Assembly: GCA_032173965.1 (NCBI GenBank)
Contig: JAVUNC010000006.1
Coordinates: 21,384,370-21,448,369 of the forward strand
Length of the DNA stretch: 64,000 bases
Reading direction: 5' to 3'
From: Sitta carolinensis
Lineage: Eukaryota; Chordata; Aves; Passeriformes; Sittidae
Shown here: in pieces, positions 33,301-41,800 of the stretch
Numbering within the stretch: the first letter of the stretch is position 1
Layout: every line of letters starts with the position of its first letter
Notes under the pieces: model-generated
The model's database searches: none
Told to the model about the DNA's origin: nothing
The model's input: the letters and a program-made list of their open reading frames with translations, nothing else
Program-made: the position numbers and the translations under genes

Positions 33301-35878
33301 CACACTCGTGAGTGTTTCCAAGGAAGACAGACAGCATTTTCTGGCTGTCTTTATCTCCCATTCTGTATATAATTCCATTTCCTCTCCCTGCTAGCAGGGG
33401 ACACTGTCAGTGTTGCTTTGTGCAACAGAGGGCAGCAGCTCACAAAACCAGCAGCAGCTCATCCCTCAGCTCCTGGGGCCACCAGCCTGACTGAAGCTAT
33501 AGATGAGAAGAAGGGACTAAAAAAACATCACCATAGTCAGCAGAACCAGCATCCTGCCCTGCACCAAGCACACAACACCTGCAAGTAAGCTCTTCCATAC
33601 TAATGTCCTCCTTTATCAACTATTTATTATTAAAAGCTGTTTAAAAAGCATCATCACAGCAATGAGTCAAGAGTTTCAGGACAGGATTTATTTCTTCTCA
33701 TTGGTGTATAAGCCTCTTTCTGAAGGTTGTTCCTGCCAACATCCACAGCAGGTGACAGCTTGGACTAAAGAACCCATACAAGAGGTTTTGTGTTTAATCA
33801 GGCATTTTTAGGTTCAAGAGCCAGAAGGACTTGAAAAGTCCAAGCACAAATCAGAACAGGGAATGGTGCATAAGACTGAGGCCCTCGAGTTGGCAGCAGC
33901 TGCCTGACCTCCAGCAGGAGCAGACTTCCAGATCAATGCTTCCCAGCCCTGAGCTAGTGCTGCTCTCTTCTAGTCAGCTCACTTGGCAACCCAGCCATGC
34001 ACACGGGAGATCTCTGCTCCTACTTTGCAGTATATTTGCCTGCAGACACTTGGAAAACTCTGACGAAGTGACAAATCCTCCCAGAGGACCCTCACTAGCC
34101 TGAATACAGATGCAAGCAGGAAAGCGTTGCCAACAACTACATTTAAAACTGCTTCTCAAACTGACTTCTAAATACAGAGCCCCGAAGAAGATCTGGTAGG
34201 GCAGGGTGCTGTTGAATAAGTCCTTTACCCTTTAGAAAAAAAGGTCAAGCGTGTAATTATAAGTTACAAATAAAATGTTATGAATCACAAAAATACATCT
34301 AGTTTAAATAAACATTTTTCAAGTCAGCAGCAAGAGAAGGAAGTCACAGTCTCTGCAAGAATTCCAGTGGACTAAGGATTAGCTGTAGAGGAGCTCATTA
34401 GGAAGGTTTTGTATGAACCACAATGTAGAGAAAATGGTACAAAAAGCTCCCAGTGGGACTACTCACATCATACTAATGGGCATCAAAGAATGAAAACAGC
34501 AGTAAGAAAACAACCCATAAACAACCAACCAAAGCCAGTTTGTGACATAGCTTAAAGAGACTGATGGAGAAACGAGTGGTACATGAGGCTGGAAGAATCA
34601 CAGCTGTAAAATTTTCAAAAAGTACAGTAAATTGCATAAAGCAGGTAGAAACAGAAAGCAAATTTTCCTTTCTGACCAGGTTTGCACCTGAGGTTAGGGG
34701 AAAGGCCCTGATAGGGTTAAGTGCTGGGGAATATTTCCTTCTTGTCAACAGATGCTCAGAGGCTGTGAAAGGGCCACAAGACCATGTTTGCATTGGGCTG
34801 GCTGCCAAGGGTTATTGCTATAGACTCTGAGTTAATTAACTTCACCCAAGGCCCCACCAAGTGCATCACTTTGGGCATCTCCCGACAGCTCCAGGGAGAT
34901 TTCACACACAGATCCTGTCTGAGCACCCTCGGTTTGGGGCAGCTTGAGGGAAACAGCCTTTTTCACTTCCACTGCAAAAACCCCTGCAACTCAGGTAGAC
35001 ACAAATCAAACCCAGCTGCCTTAAGCAACAGACTTGGATTTCTTTTTTTTTTTTTCCACCCTGCAGTGATATCACACATCTGCTATTATCAAGTGTACCA
35101 GCAAGTCTGAATGTAAAAATCTCACTAGCATTTACAAAAGCTGTATTATACCTTACCACATTACATACTTTGTGAGGGCACATTCAGAGGGCTTTACCCA
35201 CTGCCACAGGACAGTCTCTGGATTTAAACAGCTTGTGTTAAGCCCGTTTTCTGAGCTGAAAAGTAGTTTACAAGGGAGATGTAAAGAAGTTTCGTTCCCT
35301 GAGTAACGCTGATGCTCAGCTGTGGAGCCCAGCCCTCTCCCAGTCGTTCCTACAACCACCTGAGATCACGACGACCATTCCAAATACCGAAATAAAGAAT
35401 TTTTGCGGACATTTACCAAGCAGAACAAGGAGACGGGAGCCTCCTGCCCTCTCCGTGTCCACCCACAGCAGCACCTGGGCTGACCCCCGCAAGCAGCATC
35501 CATCCCACCGCAAGAGTTTAAAGGCAGCCGCGTCATCCCTCTGACAGGGAGTACGAGCGACCTCCCGCTCCAAGAGCTCCTCCGTGCCCTCGGCAGCTCC
35601 AGACCAGGAAGGAATCCCTCGGGATGATGGAATTTCGGGCTCGGCCCGACAAGGAATGCGGTACTGACGCAGTTGTGGCGCGGCTGCAGGGATGCTTTCA
35701 GCGTAGCGTTGGTGGTATAGTGGTGAGCATAGCTGCCTTCCAAGCAGTTGACCCGGGTTCGATTCCCGGCCAACGCAGCTTCATTTTAATTTTTCTCCTC
35801 TCCCTTCGTTCTCCCCTTCCTCCCTTACCTGCCCGCTGCAGCTGTCCAGGTACCGCTCCAGCGGTGACCGCCCTCCAT
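27284..35878 (-). CDS. TBPL2: TBPL2 (TRF3/TBP2), oocyte TATA-binding protein paralogue; seven coding exons, gene-level entry
   Basis: Nuclear general transcription factor that replaces TBP in oocytes and early development and binds TATA DNA with TFIIA and TFIIB. Exons: 35878-35829, 32992-32604, 31874-31787, 31534-31443, 30361-30194, 29219-29126, 27363-27284. This gives about 320 residues. After a short N-terminus ([11 protein letters not shown], then [17 protein letters not shown]) and a variable acidic region comes the TBP-like linker PMTPMTP...GIVPQLQ, then the saddle domain. Repeat 1 has [16 protein letters not shown] and [17 protein letters not shown]; repeat 2 has [20 protein letters not shown] and [17 protein letters not shown] itself is excluded by the N-terminus, which has no polyglutamine, and by the location beside ATG14. 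Two breaks: exon 6 lacks one C, and the exon 1 ATG is one base out of frame. Every splice site is otherwise intact, so I read this as a functional gene with sequence errors, not a pseudogene. Confidence 0.93.
27364..29125 (-). other. TBPL2: TBPL2 intron 6
   Basis: 1.8 kb intron with canonical ends. AT-rich unique sequence; I recognise no repeat or gene inside. Confidence 0.8.
29126..29219 (-). CDS. TBPL2: TBPL2 coding exon 6, with a one-base deletion
   Basis: Encodes YEPELF, then after a frame break [20 protein letters not shown] and VVLTG. It is 94 nt, one short of the 95 needed between its phase-matched neighbours. CTGTTCCTGGCC stands where the family requires one more C (Phe-Pro-Gly). Acceptor GAACAG and donor GTAAGT are normal. 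Confidence 0.92.
29220..30193 (-). other. TBPL2: TBPL2 intron 5
   Basis: 974-bp intron with canonical ends. It contains one antisense CR1 copy (29500-29690) with a 29-bp 3' flank that recurs beside the CR1 copy in intron 4, and a short TA run near 29758. Confidence 0.85.
29500..29690 (-). mobile_element. CR1 LINE, 5'-truncated 3' end, in TBPL2 intron 5
   Basis: Antisense CR1: GGCCTGGGTTGGAAGGGGCC, CCACAGGCAGGGACTCCTCC, CCCCATCCAACCTGGCCTGG. Its 3' flank (29465-29493) is about 85% identical to the flank of the intron 4 copy. Confidence 0.88.
30194..30361 (-). CDS. TBPL2: TBPL2 coding exon 5
   Basis: Reads [40 protein letters not shown] and [15 protein letters not shown]. Donor GTATGA. The acceptor CTTCCTTCAG is the downstream member of a direct repeat that brackets a CR1 insertion. 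Confidence 0.96.
30350..30580. repeat. Direct repeat bracketing a CR1 insertion at the TBPL2 exon 5 acceptor
   Basis: About 22 bp at 30350-30371 (GACTGCTCTTCACTGAAGGA...) recurs with a 2-base insertion at 30557-30580. Between them lie 29 bp of extra sequence and a CR1 copy. Each copy, read on the minus strand, contains TTCCTTCAG followed by TGAAG, i.e. the splice acceptor plus the first exon bases. It looks like a target-site duplication. Confidence 0.7.
30403..30556 (-). mobile_element. CR1 LINE, 5'-truncated 3' end, at TBPL2 exon 5
   Basis: Antisense CR1 ending (plus-strand left) at ATCATAGAATG, with GGATGGAAGGGACCTTAAAG, CCATGGGCAGGGACACCTCC and GTCCAGCCTGGCCTTGGACA. Confidence 0.9.
30581..31442 (-). 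other. TBPL2: TBPL2 intron 4, unique part
   Basis: The rest of intron 4 upstream of the CR1 insertion. AT-rich unique sequence, no supported gene. The pyrimidine tract next to 30580 (TTTTTCCCCCTTTGCTC on the minus strand) looks like the original tract of the exon 5 acceptor. Confidence 0.75.
31443..31534 (-). CDS. TBPL2: TBPL2 coding exon 4
   Basis: Reads [20 protein letters not shown] then [10 protein letters not shown]. It holds DNA-contacting residues of TBP repeat 1, including the intercalating phenylalanine in LIFSSGK. Acceptor AATTTGTAG, donor GTATTT. Confidence 0.95.
31787..31874 (-). CDS. TBPL2: TBPL2 coding exon 3
   Basis: Reads [20 protein letters not shown] then ARNAEYNPK, the start of the TBP core domain. 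Acceptor CATTCCTCAG, donor GTAAAT. The first base completes the Gln codon from exon 2. Confidence 0.96.
31875..32603 (-). other. TBPL2: TBPL2 intron 2
   Basis: 729-bp intron, unique sequence, canonical GTAAGT and CAG ends on the minus strand. Nothing else is recognised. Confidence 0.85.
32604..32992 (-). CDS. TBPL2: TBPL2 coding exon 2 (variable N-terminal domain)
   Basis: Reads [20 protein letters not shown], later [20 protein letters not shown], and ends in [20 protein letters not shown]. It is 389 nt, phase 0 in and phase 2 out. Acceptor TTTTAATTCAAG, donor GTAAGT. An internal ATG at 32956 opens a shorter frame, but the homologous residues upstream show that the exon starts earlier. Confidence 0.93.
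35706..35777 (+). tRNA. tRNA-Gly, anticodon TCC
   Basis: 72 nt with a perfect 7-bp acceptor stem (GCGTTGG/CCAACGC), a 5-bp anticodon stem around CTTCCAA with the anticodon TCC at 35739-35741, a T arm with GGTTCGATTCC (internal B box) and an A box near TGGTATAGTGG. It contains no intron, and CCA is not encoded, as is normal in eukaryotes. T runs at 35784-35787 and 35790-35794 serve as RNA polymerase III terminators. Confidence 0.97.
35784..35794 (+). terminator. RNA polymerase III terminator of tRNA-Gly
   Basis: TTTT at 35784-35787 and TTTTT at 35790-35794 follow the tRNA 3' end by 6-12 nt. Confidence 0.8.
35829..35878 (-). CDS. TBPL2: TBPL2 coding exon 1 (short, start codon one base out of frame)
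   Basis: On the minus strand the frame that joins exon 2 reads [11 protein letters not shown] before a GTAAGG donor; an LERYLD start is characteristic of vertebrate TBPL2 as I recall it. The ATG at 35878-35876 begins MEGG and would join this motif if one more base were present in the 17 nt between them. No in-frame ATG is available otherwise. It lies in a CpG-rich region. Confidence 0.7.
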
Positions 35879-38800
35879 AGGCACAGCCGCCGACACAAAC
35901 CCGCAAATCCACCAGCCTGCTCCGGGCCCGCTTTTAACCTCGGGGGACAGCACCGGGGCCACGTGCGGCTTGTCAGGGAGCAGAGCCCATCGCAGCTGCG
36001 AGTTTTACCCTCATCAAGCAGCCCCGGAGCCTCTCGCCTGCCTGCACTGCTGCCTGAGAGGCTTTGTCCCGTCCTGCAGGACCGAAGAAATTGGGGTGCT
36101 CTTCCCGTGTGCTTTACAGGAGCCTAAACACACGACCTGTCCCCGAGCTCCTCCGAGCCTGCTTTTCTCTGCAGGGTTGAAGAGAAATGAAGATGGACCT
36201 GTAGTTTAGACCTTGCACAGATGATGCTTTTTAGCAAGTGTCATGTGCCCCTTAATTTCTCCCACCTGCCTCATCGAGTGCAGTGAGGCACATCTGGTCC
36301 TTCCAGAGGAGCTCCCCACAGCCAAAAGTGTAAACTTTAAAAGGAAGGTATTGTGATGAATTGGTTTATTCTCAGTTGGACTAGCACTGCTTGGGGGGTG
36401 GAGAGAAGTCTTTACTCTTTACATTCACTACCCTCCCCGTGCAGGCATTTCCCCTCTGGAGTGTACTTCTGCCCTCTATAAGTGATGATTTCGGGCCATT
36501 CCCTTTCCCATGTCCCTGTGTGAGGCAGCACTTCCCCAGGAAGGAGCTCCTGTTGTTCCTGGCTGATGGATCCAGTGGGAGTCTCAGGCTGCTGACACAG
36601 TTTGGCTTGGACACCGCTTGAGTCAAAGCCAGCAGTTGCTGTCTGACTTGTTCCTTCTCTCCTGTCCTGTTGCTGTGTGGTGATGGATGGATTTCTGTGG
36701 AGGCACAACTGGGAACACATCCCTGTGCCTGCCTGGGCTGTGGATGTGCTGACTGTTGAGATCACTGCACCTGTTGCTCTGCCAGACAGGACTTTGCTGT
36801 GAGATTTGCTTACAAACAGCAAGCTGAGCTGAGGAAACCCTTTGGAAGAAGATGTCAAAGCTCAGACATGCAGCAGGTCCTTGGGAGGTGCTGCCAGGCT
36901 CTTCTCTCTGCCCCAGAGGTGCAAAGGTTTAGATTAGTGCCCTTATCCAAGGAGCAGAGCATACATGGCTGATGAGCATCCTTCCCTCCTCAGCCAGCCT
37001 GCTGGGCTTGTTTGTGGTATTTCTGGGACTCACCTTACAAGTGAGTAATAAAAGATGCCAAATCCTCCCAGCCCCAGAAAAATCCAGCCTCAAGCAGGTT
37101 GATTTACATCACACAGCCTGTCCTGGAGCACCCTGGAGGCAAATCAGGCAGCAAAGCAAGGAGAGGACTCAGAGAGGTTGTACTTTGAATTAGGGAGGTT
37201 GGTGGAGCTAGCTCAGGTCAGCTTAGGCTGGTTAAATCTAAGATGTCCCATTTAGGGCTGGCAGGTGATTGGGGTGCTTGCAGACAGTTCCGTGGTCTCA
37301 GCTGCCTTTGTGGGCTCAACAGGGTGGGGTACTGAGGGCTGGGAGGGCTCTGCTCCCACCTGCAGTGCAAGCCCAGCCTTCACAGCTGACAGCAGGCACC
37401 TGCCCTGCCCACAGAAATCACTGAACTGAGCACAGGGATTGTTCTGAGTGTAGTCCTTGCAGTGACATCTCAGGCCAGGAGGTTGGTGCTCCCCCAGTGT
37501 GTGACACTATTGCTGGGCTTAAGTTGGGAAGCTGAAGGTGCTCCCGGGGCTCCCCTGGTGTGGCCCTGCCTGTAGCATTGCAGCTTTAGAGCTGTGAGTT
37601 TCCTCAGCTAATTAATCCTTCGTTGCAGAACCCCCTGGAGAGGAGATACGTTCATCCTGCAGCCCCGAGAATTGATTTGTCTGCATTTTGTAAACCTGAG
37701 ATACAGAAGGTCAAATGATGGTGTTCAAGTGAGTGAGGCTACATCAGAGAGGAACATAAAATACAAATCTCTTGATAATGGTGTTGTTTCTTGCCTTGCA
37801 TAAGGACAAATGGCAGGGGCACAAGGAAGGGTTGAGATTTTGGGAGTGTCATGGGGTTTGGTGGCTCAGGTTAAATGGGTGAAAGATTGTTTACCCATTT
37901 GAAGAAGGGAAGATGCTCAGAAAGCTCAGAGAACATCTGAGGACCCAAGAGCCACACTGTGTGTGCAATTCAAGCTCTCAGGGTTGCTTTGCTGTAGGAG
38001 AAGGGTCTTCTGGCCACTGCCCAAAGGAGGGCAGAGTGGCTGTGCCTCAGGAGGGCTCTGTGCTCACAGCAGACATTCCAAGCTGGGCATCTGCCCAGAG
38101 GGGAGGTCCATGGGGTGTGCAGCGATGGGAGCCCCAGGGAGTGAAGGCCCAGGTGGTGGGAGGTCCAGAGAGCAGGAGGCACCGAATGCTGGGCTTCCCC
38201 CCTCAGCCTCCCAACTTCTGTGTCTCCTGAGTCAGCAGAGGCATTATGCTCTCTCTGCTCCTTCCTTCTTCAGCAGGAGACTGAGCCCTGTCATGGGTTG
38301 GACAGATGTGAATGAAAAATGTACCACTCAGAACTCATGAGACCTACCTGCTTAATTTCTGACATCCAAGTCAAATAATGATAGAAAAGGCAACTATTTT
38401 TCCCAAGCCAGTTTTAAAAAAGATTATTTCTCTCTCAAACTGCCTGGGCTTCCACACCCCCTTTTTTTTTTTCCCCTCTCCCTTTTCCCTCCTCCCTCTC
38501 TTCTTTTCCTCCCCTTCTCTTTCCCTCCACCTTTTAAATTCCTTTGGAAAGCAGAGCCATCCAGATCGCGGCCCCAGTGAGTCATGGCAGGACTGCTCAG
38601 CGCGGGGCAGGAGCCGCTGGGAGCCCTTCCCCAGGTCCGGTGACCGGGTGATGAATCACTGCAGCGCAGAGTTACTGTAATGAGGAATTGTCACGAGCCT
38701 TAATTAGCAAATTGGTTAATTTTACTTAGAAAGTTGATGATTAGCACGAGGATAAGTGCTTATTGTATCCTTGGTAAGAGTCATTCAATCTCACTCTTCC

Positions 38801-41800
38801 TTGGATAACTAATTGAGGAGACTCTTCCACAGAACTCCTACTGGCATGCCTGGATCAGCTTCTTAAACATTTCTGCAGCAGGCACTTCTGCATCACCTGG
38901 ATGCTGTAATCTCATCAGGGGATGGGACTAATCACAGGAGACTTCCAAAAACCTGGAAGGGACAAGGAGCAAGGCATTAAGGAACCTCTACCTGTTTTGT
39001 TCATCAGCGCTCTGCACAGCTGCATTCTATTCTAGCGTGCCCTAAATGCCTTGCTGCTTGCTTTGAAGTTGGTTAATCTGGTTTGGCTTTATCTTATCTG
39101 TTTTAGGAGCCAGTTTCAGAATTAAAAGCTTGTGACTGACAGCGTTCTGCCCTCCTGAGCTTTATGTTATCCTTTATGGCTGTAATTGTCTCAGAAGAGT
39201 GTAGCTTGCCTCAGGTGTAGCTTCCATCTCCCGGTGCCCTCGCTGCCTGCAGTGTTAAACCTCTGCCTTTGGAGCACGTGGAAGAGCAACTGAGGGCTGG
39301 TCCGTGTTCCAAGGGGAAAATCAATATATTATACACAAGATGTCTCCAAATTCAGCACTTTCTAATTAGTCCAGGAGCCAGCACTCCTCTGTCAACAGCA
39401 GAATCCAAGCCTTGTTGCAGAGGTTGTTCCTTCTTCATGGTTTACCCTTGTTTTGGTCCCTGTGCCTTGATTCCCACCATGTCAGGAATGTAGAGTGAGA
39501 TGCTGAGGGGGACCCTGGAGAGGAGCAGGTGAGCTGCAGTCAAGTCAGTGGGAGCACAGGATCTGCATGGAGCTGGAAAAGCTCTCCAGAAATGCCTGCA
39601 GCCAAAAAGGAAACTCAGAGAGAGATTCTGGAGTCTGACAAGTGTGACCATCACCCTCATCTGTCCCATAATACTCCAGTCCAGACCTGATCAATGCCTG
39701 GAAGAATCAGCAGATACTGAATTTATTGCTAGGGAAAGAAAGAAGTTGCCATGACTACTCACCAAGTAATAGTGAGTAATTTGACTTTTAATTGTGAATT
39801 ATTTAGCGTCATCCTCAGGTTGTGCTGGTGTAAACACAAACAGAATCAGGTCCTTATATAGAGTTGGTACCTGGGTCTAATTTGCCCTGTGTAAATCAGG
39901 AGTAACCCTTTGGCAAAAGTGAGGTTACACTGGTTGGAAGTTAAGGCAGAAGTCAGTGTTAATTCCCCAGGTTTGCTGGGTGATGGGAAGGGCTGTAACT
40001 TCCCCTTCTCCCCCTAGTGCTGTGTGCCCCTCGCTGGATCAGATGATGCTGCCCAAATCACCCAGTGGTAAGGCTGCCTCTTTGCCCTGGTTAAACCGGG
40101 GCTCTCTTATTCCCTGAGAAGGGCAGTAATGGGAGGAGTTGATACTTTTTGCAAACATTGGTGGACTCAGAGCATTTGTGTGCTAATGCCTGTGCCTGCC
40201 ATGCTCGCTAGCAGAGACCAGGGTGTGTTGGCTTTTGGATCAGGAAAGAAAATCACTTCTGTCAGATGGGAAAGGGGTAAACTGGCTAGAAAAGAGCCAT
40301 TTTTTTCTGGCTTCTACAGCTCTATTATGTGCAATGGAGACACTAACTGCCCCCATGTCAGAGAACTGCTGAGAACCAGACCCAGAGGGGATTGCCAAAT
40401 TCTCCGCTGAATGCCAGAGGAAGAGGCACTGTAAGTAGAAGTCGTCTGTCTCAACTGAAAGGCTGAATGTTGACTTGAAAACTGTACAGTTAACTTCATT
40501 TAATTTTCCTATCCGTGTCTGGCAACAAACTGATTAAAGGAAGGCATTCTGTGTGTTGTTTGCATAGAAATCCACTCGTCCTGGCCCAGCCTCATGTGGG
40601 GCAGGGCACAGCAGTCTAGATTTTTATTTTTCATTCTGTGTTGCATTTAAAATGTGGCCAGAGAAGGGGGGAATGGGCTGAGGAGGGTTTTAAACGTTGG
40701 CTGCCACCTTAATTGCAGCCTAGCAATGAATGGCTGCGGGCTTTCTTGGACAGCTCCTCCGTGAATGTCACACACAAATCCATCTGACACCTGGGGTCAG
40801 AAGTATTCTTCCGTGCTTTTTGTTAAGTCATCTTTCCCACTTCTGTGCCAAAGTATCTGGCTAAATTGAATAGCATTTAAATGAGGTGAGTGTGTGATGG
40901 ATCCTCCGAGTTTTGTGACAAATCTCTCTAATGCAAACACCGTGTCTCATGCCTTGAACTCACCGCTGCAATTAAATACTGATCCTTTAAGCCTCGTCTG
41001 GAAAAACAATATAGTAATAGCAGTCCTGCGTGTTTGCACAGAGAAGGAGAGGTGTGCACGCAGCAGATGCTGGCAGAGCTCTGGTAATTCAGTTTGCAGG
41101 GGTCACAGTCACGCTGGAGACACCAGCAGCGACATTAGCATGTCCAGACCTTCAGTGCAGGCTCTCCAGGAATTAGAGCATGTACTGTGATGCCTTCACT
41201 GCTGTGTCAGCTGAGCTGTGACACCACCGGAGTTTTTATCAGCTTATTGTACAACTAAATGCAAATACAATGAGTCAAAGAAGGGTGCTGACCAATCACT
41301 GAATTCCCCTTAAAACTGAGTTTTGTCTGAGTGATCAGCAAGATATAATGACTGACACTGGAATGAGTCTGCAGGGCACACAGCTCGGTGATTAGTCAGT
41401 TCTCATTACCTCTTCCTCCAATTAACGTCAGCAAACCAGTGCTCCTGAATCAACGAGGACCTCAGGAGAAACTAAGCTTCCCCAAAACGCTGCCAGATGT
41501 CAGCAGAAGCTCCGATCCCCTCGCCTTGATGGTTCGGTACTTTTAACGCACATAATTAACTGTTAACAGCGTCCTGTTTCTGTCACTCCAGCCTTTCACC
41601 CGTGCTCTGCTGATAAATGCTGTTAGTTTAGCTGTGATGGAGGAGTCTGTGCCCAGCTCTGCAGCCTCACGCTCCTGCACTTCATCTCATTTCCGAGCTC
41701 ATCTCAGCCAAGCAGGAACCCAGCCTGAGAGCCCTTTTATTACAGCTTCATCACTCCATTTGGATCTTCCTCTCTCCTCCTTGCTGTCCTTGCAGTTTCC

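Larger units (their letters stand above)
32993..35828 (-). other. TBPL2: TBPL2 intron 1
   Basis: 2.8 kb first intron if exon 1 is correct. Mostly unique AT-rich sequence. It becomes CpG-rich above about 35400 and contains the plus-strand tRNA-Gly gene at 35706-35777, antisense to TBPL2. Confidence 0.65.
35400..36100. promoter_or_regulatory. TBPL2: CpG-rich promoter region of TBPL2 around the tRNA gene
   Basis: CpG density is clearly above that of the flanking DNA. The region surrounds the putative first exon of TBPL2 and the tRNA-Gly gene. I see no clear TATA box placed for TBPL2. Confidence 0.5.

Noticed and set aside
35366..35773. Minus-strand frame starting [16 protein letters not shown]
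   Set aside because: The N-terminal part is the translated antisense of the tRNA-Gly gene, a well-known source of false hypothetical proteins.
27284..35878. TBPL2 as a pseudogene
   Set aside because: All splice sites and the core domain are intact and every phase fits. Two single-base breaks are better explained by sequence error, especially as ATG14 and FBXO34 show the same kind of break.
35698..35898. Minus-strand frame containing [17 protein letters not shown]
   Set aside because: Also an antisense translation of the tRNA gene, in another frame.
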